23,729 nt of DNA, taken from the NCBI GenBank assembly GCA_021799715.1, contig JAJYZY010000024.1, positions 1 to 23,729 of the forward strand, in the 5' to 3' direction. The notes under the pieces were generated by a model. That model was not told where the DNA came from. It did not search any database and saw only the letters and a program-made list of their open reading frames with translations. The stretch comes from Planctomycetota bacterium. Its GTDB lineage: Bacteria > Planctomycetota > Phycisphaerae > WQYP01. Positions 1 to 7,875 of this stretch are shown here, in pieces; within the stretch, counting starts at the first letter, position 1, and each line of letters starts with the position of its first letter. The translations under genes and the position numbers were made by a program.

Positions 1-91
1 CCGAAGATACCACCGTCACCTCGTTGCGTTCGATCCGACGCATCGCATCCAGACGAACCCGCTCTGCTGCCGACATAAGTAAGTTTTCCAT
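1..91 (-). CDS. ISNCY-like transposase, N-terminal fragment cut by window edge
   Basis: The minus strand is open from an ATG at 91 to the left edge of the window, giving 30 codons. The peptide contains MSAAERVRLDAMRRIERNEV, which matches my recollection of the start of ISNCY-family transposases, just before their helix-turn-helix. An internal ATG at 76 is an alternative start that fits the family better. The start lies just inside a pair of 23-bp direct repeats that look like the IS terminus. The remainder of the protein, including the DDE catalytic residues, is outside the window, so intactness cannot be judged. The family assignment comes from memory of the N-terminal motif only. Confidence 0.6.
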   Translation of the reverse strand, partial: MENLLMSAAERVRLDAMRRIERNEVTVVSS

Positions 92-113
92 TCTGCCTGG
101 TATACACCAGACC

Positions 114-161
114 AAGGGGTGACACTTCTATTTCGGCTAAGGGGTGACAATTCTACTTCGG
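114..161. repeat. Tandem 23-bp direct repeats at the IS end
   Basis: Two copies of a 23-bp sequence beginning AAGGGGTGACA and ending TTCGG lie at 114-136 and 139-161, differing at two positions. They sit upstream of the transposase start, where an IS terminus is expected. I infer that they are transposase-binding terminal repeats and that the element ends near 162. The other end and any target-site duplication are outside the window. Confidence 0.6.
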
Positions 162-246
162 TACAACAAGCACGGCCGCGAGTTTTTTGCGTTTTTTCAC
201 GGTATTGGATACATTGTCGGGTTTATAACCGCGTGAGAAAACGAGC

Positions 247-1461
247 ATGGGTATAGTAGTTCAGAAATTTGGCGGCACATCAGTGGCCACGGCGGAGAAA
301 ATTCATAATGCCGCGCGCAAAGTCATTGCGGCGAAAGCCGCCGGGCATCAGGTTGTCGTTGTGGTATCGGCCATGGGGCATACGACCGATGAACTTATTG
401 AATTGGCCCGGCAGGTATCGCCCAATCCACCCAAACGGGAGATGGATCAACTGTTGGCCACGGGTGAGCAGGTCACAATTGCGTTAATCGCCATGGCCAT
501 TCATGCCCAGGGGCACGAGGCCATCAGTTTTACCGGCGGACAAATCGGACTGATTACCGATACAGTACACAGCAAGGCCCGTATCCGGGAAATTGACAAG
601 CGCCGAATTACCGCGGAACTTGATGCGGGAAAGATCGTGATTGTGGCGGGGTTTCAGGGCGTCACGGAGCACGGGGATATTACCACCCTGGGCCGGGGCG
701 GCAGCAATGCGTCATTGGTGGCATTGGGTGCGGTGCTAAAAGCGGATGTGTGCGAAAATTACACGGATGTTGACGGCGTATACACTGCTGATCCGCGAGT
801 GGTTCCCAAAGCGCGGAAGATTGAACGCATCAGTTATGATGAAATGATGGAGCTTTCAAGCGTGGGCGCCGGCGTGCTGCAGACGCGCGCGGTGGAGTTT
901 GCGAAGAAATACAATGTACCGATCCATGTCCGCAACAGCGGCCACGACCGCCCGGGCACATGGATCGTCGCGGAGACTAAAGCGATGGAAAATATTGCCG
1001 TTTCGGGCTGTGCGTTAAAGAAAGACCTTATGCGGGTGGCGCTCAAAAATATTCCGGACCGCCCGGGAATTGTGGCCCGGATTTTTACGGCCATTGCGCA
1101 GGCCAATATTGTTGTCGATGATATTATCCAGAACGTGCTGGATGACGGCACCGCCAACATCAGCTTTACGGTGGAACATGGTGATGTTGCCGATCTTAAG
1201 CCGGTGACCGAGCAACTGCTGACCGAGTTGGGCGGCTCGGCCAGGTATGAAAAAGATATGGCCAAGGTGTCGGTGGTGGGTGTTGGAATGAAGCAGGCCA
1301 CCGGCGTGGCCGGCACGATGTTCAAGGCCCTGGCGGATCAAAAAATCAATATCCAGAACATCAGCACCAGCGAAATCCGCATCAGTTGTCTGGTAAGTAA
1401 GACGGATGCGGACAATGCCCTGCGCGCCGTGCACACCGCGTTCGGCCTGGATCAGGCATGA
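247..1461 (+). CDS. lysC: Aspartate kinase
   Basis: This 404-residue protein phosphorylates L-aspartate with ATP, the first step toward lysine, threonine, methionine and diaminopimelate, in the cytoplasm. The N-terminal KFGGTSV motif (residues 7-13) is diagnostic of aspartokinases. The TTLGRGG stretch followed by YTDVDGVYTADPR forms the rest of the amino-acid-kinase active site. The last 140 or so residues fit two ACT domains, the allosteric lysine/threonine-binding part of monofunctional aspartokinases, and the length is normal. The usual GGSDTS-like motif reads GGSNAS here, a small deviation. The ATG at 247 is the first start after the IS end, and its ribosome-binding site is weak. msrA follows 19 bp downstream on the same strand. 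Confidence 0.95.
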   Translation: MGIVVQKFGGTSVATAEKIHNAARKVIAAKAAGHQVVVVVSAMGHTTDELIELARQVSPNPPKREMDQLLATGEQVTIALIAMAIHAQGHEAISFTGGQIGLITDTVHSKARIREIDKRRITAELDAGKIVIVAGFQGVTEHGDITTLGRGGSNASLVALGAVLKADVCENYTDVDGVYTADPRVVPKARKIERISYDEMMELSSVGAGVLQTRAVEFAKKYNVPIHVRNSGHDRPGTWIVAETKAMENIAVSGCALKKDLMRVALKNIPDRPGIVARIFTAIAQANIVVDDIIQNVLDDGTANISFTVEHGDVADLKPVTEQLLTELGGSARYEKDMAKVSVVGVGMKQATGVAGTMFKALADQKINIQNISTSEIRISCLVSKTDADNALRAVHTAFGLDQA

Positions 1462-1480
1462 ATATTCGAGGGTAGATCGT

Positions 1481-2068
1481 ATGAAAGCCAGTGCCATTCC
1501 GGATTCGCCCCTGGATGTTCCTCCGACTGCTGAGCCGCAATTCGTGGTGCTTGCCGGAGGATGTTTCTGGTGCGTGGAAGCGGTATATCGGCCATTGCGG
1601 GGCGTGCTGGATGTTGTTTCCGGCTATGCGGGCGGATCCGCCGATACCGCCAATTATCGCGCTGTGTGCACCGGCCGCACGGGCCATGCCGAAGTTGTTA
1701 AGATCACATTTGATTCCGCGGTTCTGACGATGGGCCAATTACTGAAAATTTTTTTCACGGTGGCGCATGATCCCACGGAATTAAATCGGCAGGGCAATGA
1801 TGTCGGCACGCAGTATCGCTCGGCGATTTTCTATCATGATCAACAACAGCACGATGTGGCGTCCGGATATATTCAAACGCTCGATAAGGCCCGTATTTTC
1901 TCCGATGCGATTGTCACCACTCTGGAACCACTGGAAACGTTTTATCCCGCCGAGGATTATCATCAGGATTACGCCGCACTGAACCCGCGGCAACCGTATA
2001 TCGCCTGCGTAGCGCAGCCCAAGGTGGAAAAACTGCGGGCGCTGTTTCCGGAAATGCTCAAAACATAA
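1481..2068 (+). CDS. msrA: Peptide methionine-(S)-S-oxide reductase MsrA
   Basis: MsrA repairs oxidised proteins by reducing the S-epimer of methionine sulfoxide. The catalytic motif GGCFWC lies at residues 26-31 with the nucleophilic cysteine at 28. The family signatures SGYAGG, GHAEVV and EDYHQDY follow in the right order, and the 195-residue length fits the family. I chose the ATG at 1481 because GAGGG at 1468-1472 is well spaced from it; an earlier in-frame ATG at 1406 would lie inside lysC and add unrelated residues. The end of the protein lacks the usual Cys-containing resolving tail; the only late cysteine lies in PYIACVAQPKVEK. The gene is probably cotranscribed with lysC. Confidence 0.95.
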   Translation: MKASAIPDSPLDVPPTAEPQFVVLAGGCFWCVEAVYRPLRGVLDVVSGYAGGSADTANYRAVCTGRTGHAEVVKITFDSAVLTMGQLLKIFFTVAHDPTELNRQGNDVGTQYRSAIFYHDQQQHDVASGYIQTLDKARIFSDAIVTTLEPLETFYPAEDYHQDYAALNPRQPYIACVAQPKVEKLRALFPEMLKT

Positions 2069-2160
2069 GCCAGCCCTATTGCAATCCCCGCCATGACACG
2101 GACATGTATCGCGATGATTCATCAGCAAGGTGCGTAGCATTGAAAGGCTGTGAGGTGCTT

Positions 2161-2259
2161 ATGTTCAGAATATTTGGTAACAAGGGAAAAACACGTCTTG
2201 GTCGCAATTTCGCCTTTATAGGCCGCGACTTTCGCCATTTACGGGCCATGCAAAAATAA
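2161..2259 (+). CDS. Possible small basic protein (32 residues)
   Basis: An ATG at 2161 opens 32 codons, beginning MFRIFGNKGKTRLGRN and ending in TAA at 2259. GAGG at 2152-2155 gives a usable ribosome-binding site. The peptide is rich in Arg and Lys and has no membrane segment. It lies alone in the gap after msrA. I do not recognise it, and an ORF this short could arise by chance. Confidence 0.25.
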   Translation: MFRIFGNKGKTRLGRNFAFIGRDFRHLRAMQK

Positions 2260-2367
2260 ATTCATATTTTACGGCGCGGGAGTTTTGGCCGCTGGCGAGG
2301 CGTGCGCGATGCGTATGCCCCGGCCATCCATCTCGCCCCAATCCATATTGTAAAGCGCATGTGAACC

Positions 2368-2394
2368 GCGAAAGACGCAAAGAATGCAAAGAAA
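2368..2394 (+). repeat. Three degenerate 9-bp tandem units
   Basis: Consecutive units GCGAAAGAC, GCAAAGAAT and GCAAAGAAA repeat with a 9-bp period in non-coding DNA. Similar short purine-rich tandem phrases occur between genes in several planctomycete and verrucomicrobial genomes, as far as I recall. Their function is unknown. Confidence 0.5.
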
Positions 2395-2491
2395 TTCATC
2401 CGTTGCTTCCGCACCCCCGGGACCACTATAGTCATTGAAATCCGATTCCCTGACATCATCTTTGAATAACGATACGTGCCAAGAATCGCGT

Positions 2492-2636
2492 GATGCGGAA
2501 GCACCAGCGTTGGATGCGGGACGGGGTGTGGGATTTTTATCTTCATCCCCTTGTGCATATTCGATGCTCGCCCCGCCGGGCGGGTTGTGTCGTAGGATTG
2601 CACGCCATTGCGCATCAAACTCGACGCTTCCGCATC
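2492..2636. repeat. 145-bp non-coding segment bounded by an 11-bp inverted repeat
   Basis: GATGCGGAAGC at 2492-2502 is matched exactly by its reverse complement at 2626-2636. A further partial copy, GCTTCCGCA, lies at 2405-2413. The enclosed DNA contains a CCCGCC/GGGCGG hairpin core near 2572 and has no convincing reading frame. It could be a miniature mobile element or an intergenic repeat. The rest of the gap 2069-2770 shows only AT-rich, promoter-like DNA just before the Tat-protein gene. Confidence 0.4.
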
Positions 2637-2770
2637 GAGCTATTGGGTATCCTTTCGAATAATAACTATTTCTGATGGCATATATAGTATTCATTTATTT
2701 GTGTAATATATTAAACGGGGATACACTTCGTTCATGCGTTTCGTGGTTACTTTTTAAAAAGGAGATCAAC

Positions 2771-3595
2771 ATGACCGCATCACAACAGGATTCCACTGCT
2801 CCAATTGGTCGCCGAAAATTACTGGGATTACTGGCGGGCGGATCGCTTGCGGGTGCCGCCATGATGGCGTTGCCGCGGGCCGCTAACGCCGCCGATGCCA
2901 TGGACGCCCCGTCTTTGGAACCGCGCGGAGCCAAAACACTGGCGGAACTGACGGCCAAACTCGCCGCAGCGCCGCGCCGCCGGGATTTCAAAACCGTGCC
3001 GATGATTCTGACGGATAAACACCAATGGGACAGCGAGGCGTTGGATGCGATTCTGCATTATCACGCCAAACCCAAGCAGGTGTGGGATAACACCGATATC
3101 ACCAGCCCCTGGCTGAATCTCATGCGCAACAGCCTCAATGCGCAAGTCTGGTCATTTAAGCATCCGGATTTTCTCGCGGTCTCCGCGACCCACGGCACGT
3201 GTCATCTGGCCCTTTGGGACCCATACATCTGGGAGAAATACAATCTGCCCGGAATGATCGGCGGCAAATTCAAACGCAATGTATTTTTGGATATTCCGAC
3301 GGCGATGCACGGGAAAACCGCGGCGGATTATAACAATCCAACCGGCTTGTTTTCGCCTGAATCCAATTGTATTCCACTGCTCATGCAGCGCGGCGTGGTG
3401 TTTCTGGCGTGCCACAATGCCATTTGGGAATTTTCCGGCGGCCTGATAGCCAAGGGGCATAATCCCGATCATTTGAGCCACGAAAAACTGGCGGCGGAAT
3501 TAACCAATCACCTGATTCCAGGAGCCGTTTTAACGCCTGGCATCGTGGCGACAATTCCGGAATTGGAACTTGCGGGTTTCAGCTACACCAAATAA
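2771..3595 (+). CDS. Tat-exported DsrE/DsrF-like protein
   Basis: This 274-residue protein begins with a twin-arginine signal peptide: R14-R15 in GRRKLLGLL, a hydrophobic stretch, and a likely cleavage near residue 40 after AANA. It is therefore expected in the periplasm in folded form. The C-terminal third (GVVFLACHNAIWEF, then LIPGAVLTPGIVATIPELELAGFSY) resembles the end of DsrE/DsrF-like folds, where a Cys-containing strand is followed by a pattern ending in a GY/GF-aromatic strand. Members of that superfamily handle sulfur. The ATG at 2771 has AAGGAG at 2759-2764; the frame is open further upstream, but those starts lack a site and would put residues before the signal. The next gene starts 10 bp after the stop, so the two form an operon. 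The fold assignment is by eye and is only moderately secure. Confidence 0.6.
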   Translation: MTASQQDSTAPIGRRKLLGLLAGGSLAGAAMMALPRAANAADAMDAPSLEPRGAKTLAELTAKLAAAPRRRDFKTVPMILTDKHQWDSEALDAILHYHAKPKQVWDNTDITSPWLNLMRNSLNAQVWSFKHPDFLAVSATHGTCHLALWDPYIWEKYNLPGMIGGKFKRNVFLDIPTAMHGKTAADYNNPTGLFSPESNCIPLLMQRGVVFLACHNAIWEFSGGLIAKGHNPDHLSHEKLAAELTNHLIPGAVLTPGIVATIPELELAGFSYTK

Positions 3596-3605
3596 GGGAC
3601 ATACG

Positions 3606-5420
3606 ATGTTGAAAACGCGTTTGATCGCATGGACATCATTGCTGGCCGCCACAGTAACCGGCGCGGCGCTTTGGGCCGGCGGCCCCAAAGCACCCGCCGA
3701 TTGGCGGGGCCATGTTTATCCGCCGAGTTATAAGGAAGCCATTTTTCCGCCCTGGAGCGGCGGTAAAAACAATTCCGCCACCAACAAGGGCTTCAAGTTC
3801 ACGGTGCCGGAAGTTGATGACATGCCCGATTTTCATGGCGATCCGTTTCACGCCAAACTGGTTTTGTATATCGGCGGGAATTATTTCTTTGCGGTACGCC
3901 CGCTGGTAAATGCCTTTGAAAAGTTGCATCCGAATCTGAAGGGCGGAATTTTTGCTGAAACACTGCCTCCGGGCATTCTGCTGCGGCAAATTAAAACGCA
4001 TGGCCGCATCACTGTCGGCAACATGACCTTCAGCGCCCCGCCGGATGTATATGCCGCGGGCTTGCTGAAAGTTAAAGCTTTGATTGCCAAAGGGATATTG
4101 AGCGGCCCGGCGGTCAGTTATGCCACCAATAATCTCACCATTATGATTCCGAAAGGCAATCCGGGACACATTGATTCTCTGATGGACTTAGGGCGGCCCG
4201 GCGTGAGACTATCGATGCCGAACCCGGCTTGGGAGGGCGTGGCGCGGCAAATCAAACTATCACTGGTGAAAGCGGGCGGCACCAAGCTGGAAAAAATGGT
4301 CTATGACACCAAGGTGAAAAACGGGCAGACGATTCTGACACATATTCACCACCGGCAGACGCCGCTGTATTTAATGCAGGGTCTGGCTGATGCGGGCGTG
4401 ACGTGGAAATCCGAGGCGATATTTCAGGAACAGGCAGGACACCCGATTGCGAATGTGTCGATCCCGGCAAAATACAACACGATCGCGGTTTACGCCGGTG
4501 CGGTGGTAAAAAACGCCCGGCATCGCACGGCGGCCAGGCAGTGGCTGCAATTCCTCAAGACCCCCACCGCGCAGGCGATTTTCGCGCGCTACGGATTTAA
4601 GCCGGTGGCGGCGAACGTAACACGGCAGCACCTTCCGGAACAGCGGACCACGCGCGGTTCCGGCGGCACGGTCATTTTTGCCGATGCGGTAACCATTGCG
4701 CCAGCGGCTCATATCGGCACGACCACGACGTTTTCGCCACCGCCGGAATCGGCCATACCGGGGGGAAAATTAGGAAAGATGATTAAGCTGGGGGAAAATA
4801 TCTTTGACAACACGCGGAAATACGCGCCGCAATATGTGGGCGACGGGTTGAATTGTGAAAACTGCCATTTGCAGGCCGGGCGGCAGGCGTATGCGGCTCC
4901 ATTGTGGGCGGCGTATGTGGTTTACCCGCGTTACCAGGGGAAAGCGAAAGAGGTTGTCACATTTGCCAAGCGCATTCAGGAATGCTTTCAATTCAGCATG
5001 AACGGCAAGGCCCCGCCGGCGGATGGGAAGACCATCACGGCGTTGATCAGCTACAGCGCGTGGTTGGCCAAAGGCGCACCGGTGGGCATGAATCTGCCCG
5101 GGCGGGGTTATAAATTTCTCAAGCTGCCGGCTCAAAAGCCCAATGCGGCGCGCGGCAAAGCGGTGTTTACCGTAAATTGCATCGCGTGCCACGGCGCACA
5201 GGGCCAGGGGCTAAAGGTCAATGGGGTTTATAAATTTCCACCGCTGTGGGGGCCACACTCGTTCAATTTCGGCGCGGGGATGGCCAAACTGAAGATGGCA
5301 TCCGCATTTATCAAAGCCAACATGCCGCTGAACAAACCCGGCAGCCTGACCGCACAACAGGCATGGGATGTAGCCGCGTATGTGGACAGCCACAAACGCC
5401 CGCCAGATCCGCGCAAGTGA
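3606..5420 (+). CDS. Fusion of periplasmic substrate-binding domain and TsdA-like dihaem thiosulfate dehydrogenase
   Basis: This exported protein has 604 residues. A Sec signal peptide (about 1-25) is followed by a type 2 periplasmic binding domain of the molybdate/sulfate-binding kind (about 80-345), a linker, and a cytochrome domain (about 395-604). The cytochrome part closely follows thiosulfate dehydrogenase TsdA: CENCH at 417-421, RIQECF with Cys460, CIACH at 525-529 and KANMP with Met573. Cys460 sits 39 residues after the first haem His and Met573 44 after the second, close to the TsdA spacing of the Cys and Lys/Met axial ligands. TsdA couples two thiosulfates to tetrathionate and releases electrons. 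The ATG at 3606 is preceded by AAGGGAC. Classical TsdA lacks the binding domain, so the fusion is unusual. I infer that it binds an oxyanion or presents substrate to the haem. Confidence 0.85.
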   Translation: MLKTRLIAWTSLLAATVTGAALWAGGPKAPADWRGHVYPPSYKEAIFPPWSGGKNNSATNKGFKFTVPEVDDMPDFHGDPFHAKLVLYIGGNYFFAVRPLVNAFEKLHPNLKGGIFAETLPPGILLRQIKTHGRITVGNMTFSAPPDVYAAGLLKVKALIAKGILSGPAVSYATNNLTIMIPKGNPGHIDSLMDLGRPGVRLSMPNPAWEGVARQIKLSLVKAGGTKLEKMVYDTKVKNGQTILTHIHHRQTPLYLMQGLADAGVTWKSEAIFQEQAGHPIANVSIPAKYNTIAVYAGAVVKNARHRTAARQWLQFLKTPTAQAIFARYGFKPVAANVTRQHLPEQRTTRGSGGTVIFADAVTIAPAAHIGTTTTFSPPPESAIPGGKLGKMIKLGENIFDNTRKYAPQYVGDGLNCENCHLQAGRQAYAAPLWAAYVVYPRYQGKAKEVVTFAKRIQECFQFSMNGKAPPADGKTITALISYSAWLAKGAPVGMNLPGRGYKFLKLPAQKPNAARGKAVFTVNCIACHGAQGQGLKVNGVYKFPPLWGPHSFNFGAGMAKLKMASAFIKANMPLNKPGSLTAQQAWDVAAYVDSHKRPPDPRK

Positions 5421-5812
5421 CGGGGGAAGTGAGGGTTTATAAATCTGCCGCCGGGTTTATGGGTACAAAGGGCAGCCGCATCTGAAGTGGAAGGAAGCTT
5501 CCCAGTATTGGGTTGGTCGCACAGTGAACGTCATATATAGATGATATGTGACAGACAAGAAGGCCGAGAGACACATTGCTATCGACCGTGAAAAATCGTA
5601 TTTGAAGAAAATATGTAATACGGTTCCATGATTACGCCTGATTTTAGCATAAAACAATATTATATTACATAAAATTTGCAATTTAACTATAGTCGGGCTA
5701 GGATATAGCCGAATGCACTACACAGGGTTGGAGTATTTCCGACCCTGCAGCGCAGAAAGAATATGGCCACGGATTCGGCTCGGTACATGATATATTCTGG
5801 CGGGCCAGTACT
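5421..5812. other. AT-rich intergenic region before the defence pair
   Basis: This 392-bp gap has no credible gene on either strand. Its central part is clearly richer in A+T than the flanking genes. It holds a possible promoter at 5676-5704 and, overlapping it, a small hairpin (GGCTA/TAGCC, 5696-5710) just upstream of the ATPase gene. The composition fits an acquired defence module, which is inference. Confidence 0.5.
5676..5704 (+). promoter_or_regulatory. Possible promoter of the RloA/RloB pair
   Basis: TTGCAA (5676-5681) and TAGGAT (5699-5704) are separated by 17 bp and resemble -35 and -10 boxes. The start codon would lie about 100 bp downstream. Such matches are common in AT-rich DNA. 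Confidence 0.3.
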
Positions 5813-7177
5813 ATGCTTTATGAATTTACAATTGAAAATTTTCGGTCATTTGGAACGGCACAGACCTTAAGCCTCATCAAAGGCAAGGAACGAAATAAGC
5901 CCGAAAATCTTATCGATGGGCCGCCTGGATTTCCAAAAGCGGTGTGCACGGCAGCGGTTTTTGGACATAACGCATCAGGCAAAACCAATTTATTTCTTGC
6001 GGCGCAGGCCATGTGGCAGACCATTGCGATTTCAGCCACCGGACTGAATGCCGGAAATCCAATCCCCGGCATAGTCCCCAATCGCCTGGACCCCAAGTGG
6101 GCCGGTAAACCTGCAAGATTTGAAGTGGCATTTTCCATGGGGCCTCGGGTGTTTCGCTATAGCTTCTCAGCGACAGCAAAGGCAATTGTTGCGGAGAAGC
6201 TTATTGAGGAATTTGCTTCCTCCCGGGATCACGTATTGTTTGAACGCGGTTCGGCCACCGCGGACGGCACTGCCAACGTTCAATTCTGCGACGAATTTGA
6301 CAGCGCCGCGAAGGACAACGTCCCCAAGCTCACGCGCGACAACGCTTTGGTTCTCTCATCCGGTGCCAATCTTAACGTCCCACTGCTGCGCGATATTTAC
6401 ACGCACATCGCGCGGGCAATTAAACTGATCTGCTTCTCCCCTTTTGCCAATACCCAGGATTTGTTGGCACAGAATATCCAAAAAGATGACCTCTTCCGTC
6501 ACCAATTATTGCAGGTCCTGCGTGATGCTGATATCGGCATCACAGGTCTGCGCGTGCAAGCACCACCGGAGCCAAGTGACGACGAAATAGAGCAGCTGCG
6601 CCTCCACTTTGCCCCACATCACGGAGATCGCGCCCGGGAGATGGCGACAACGTTTGCCAGGCAGGGAAAACAAAGAGCGATTGTATCCGAGCACGTCGGC
6701 ACCGACGGCGGCCGTGTTGAGTTTGCGTGGCGCGACGAGTCACAGGGCACACAGTCATTCGCGCAGTTATTTTTTCTGGTGACCCAAGCCTTACGCGAAG
6801 GCTCGGCGGTAGTTGCTGATGAGTTCGGCTCCAATATCCATCCGTTGCTCGCGAAAAGGCTCATCGAGCTATTTCAGAATCCAGACAACAACCGCAATGG
6901 TGCCCAGCTCATATTCACCAGCCACTACAGCCAGCTCATGACGCCGGAATTATTCCGCAAGGATCAGATCTGGATTGCCGAGAAAACGCCGCTAGGGCAA
7001 ACAGAGTTATTCAGCCTGGCTGATTTCCGCGCTGACAAATATACGCGCAGCTCGGAAGCGTTTGAGAAAAACTACCTTGAGGGGCGCTATCGCGGCGTCG
7101 GGAATTTTGGCCCGACACTTTCCGGCGTGCCAATCGGCGTAGCGGCTGCCGAGGAAGGTACAAGCGGTGAAAAATAA
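5813..7177 (+). CDS. AAA15-family ATPase, RloA/AbiLi-like
   Basis: This 454-residue ABC/SMC-type ATPase starts with IENFRSFG, the N-terminal signature of the AAA15/RecF-like group. It has Walker A GHNASGKT at 51-58, a late Walker B-like VVADEFGSNIHP, and a switch-histidine stretch IFTSHYSQLM. The intervening region is long and variable, as expected for the coiled-coil or lid insert. Such ATPases paired with an RloB protein occur in the AbiL abortive-infection system and beside some restriction loci, where the ATPase is thought to sense phage and control the effector. The stop codon overlaps the next start (TAATG), so the two proteins are translationally coupled. The ribosome-binding site at 5813 is weak. 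A role in defence is inferred from family and pairing. Confidence 0.85.
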   Translation: MLYEFTIENFRSFGTAQTLSLIKGKERNKPENLIDGPPGFPKAVCTAAVFGHNASGKTNLFLAAQAMWQTIAISATGLNAGNPIPGIVPNRLDPKWAGKPARFEVAFSMGPRVFRYSFSATAKAIVAEKLIEEFASSRDHVLFERGSATADGTANVQFCDEFDSAAKDNVPKLTRDNALVLSSGANLNVPLLRDIYTHIARAIKLICFSPFANTQDLLAQNIQKDDLFRHQLLQVLRDADIGITGLRVQAPPEPSDDEIEQLRLHFAPHHGDRAREMATTFARQGKQRAIVSEHVGTDGGRVEFAWRDESQGTQSFAQLFFLVTQALREGSAVVADEFGSNIHPLLAKRLIELFQNPDNNRNGAQLIFTSHYSQLMTPELFRKDQIWIAEKTPLGQTELFSLADFRADKYTRSSEAFEKNYLEGRYRGVGNFGPTLSGVPIGVAAAEEGTSGEK

Positions 7178-7782
7178 TGAGTCTCCGACGTCGACCGCAT
7201 TCACAATCCATCCGCGAGCCTGTGCTGATCGTCTGCGAAGGCTACTTGGACACCACGTATTTTAACGCGTTGCAACGGCATCCAAATGTCCGAACCCGCT
7301 ATAAGCCGGAAACGCATTGTGCCGGCGGCGGCGGACACGCAAAGGTTGTTGAAGAAGCAGAAAAAAGGGCGAAGAATTGCACCAAGGGAACGCCCATTTG
7401 GTGCATTTTTGATGTTGAACATAATCCGCAATGCCCGTCCCTGAAGAAAAGTCTCGAACGGTGCGCCCAAAAAAAGTTTTATGTGGGATTATCCAACCCT
7501 TGCTTCAACGTCTGGGCCATAGCTCACCGACAGAATATTCAAACTGGTTTCCTGACCGTCGCTGGTTCACTGCGCGATCTTAAGTCCTTGTGCGGAGATA
7601 AATTGGATGTTCACAATTCCGACTGGGTGTTAGAGCAAATTCTCGGAGGCGATGCCTTTCCCAATATCAACTCCGCTCTTGCAAATATCGCACATTTTAC
7701 CTCCAATCAGACAAGCCAAATTCTGACCAAGAATCCATCTACAAGCGTAGGCGAACTGGTTCAGGTCCTCATTGGCATTTGA
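7177..7782 (+). CDS. rloB: RloB-family protein with Toprim-like core (AbiLii-like)
   Basis: This 201-residue protein has the RloB layout: LIVCEGYLDT with the acidic residue Glu21, a second acidic cluster IFDVEHN (Asp79, Glu81), and LSNPCFNVWAIAH, equivalent to the family's SNPCFExW segment. The first two fit the metal-binding residues of a Toprim-like nuclease fold, although the second motif is DxE rather than the usual DxD. The start codon overlaps the stop of the upstream ATPase by one base. In AbiL-type systems the RloB partner is the likely toxic nuclease, and I infer the same here. The gene faces leuB tail to tail across 93 bp with no obvious terminator. Confidence 0.85.
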   Translation: MSLRRRPHSQSIREPVLIVCEGYLDTTYFNALQRHPNVRTRYKPETHCAGGGGHAKVVEEAEKRAKNCTKGTPIWCIFDVEHNPQCPSLKKSLERCAQKKFYVGLSNPCFNVWAIAHRQNIQTGFLTVAGSLRDLKSLCGDKLDVHNSDWVLEQILGGDAFPNINSALANIAHFTSNQTSQILTKNPSTSVGELVQVLIGI

Positions 7783-7875
7783 TTGCCTGCTGCACCGCCC
7801 ATTACCACACCCGGTAAATAAGGTGATGGTGCGCCCGTTGCGCCAGGGCATAAGCCATTTCCTTGGTTGAAACGC

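Noticed and set aside
834..1325. Long minus-strand open frame inside lysC
   Set aside because: It is a shadow of the lysC coding frame, which has full aspartokinase motifs.
2262..2694. Minus-strand open frames of 118 and 141 codons in the gap after msrA
   Set aside because: They overlap each other in different frames, have no recognisable domain or ribosome-binding site, and lie over the inverted-repeat and 9-bp repeat DNA.
5493..5502. GGAAGCTTCC palindrome after the TsdA fusion as a terminator or operator
   Set aside because: It is only 10 bp long, has no loop and no T-tract, and could occur by chance.
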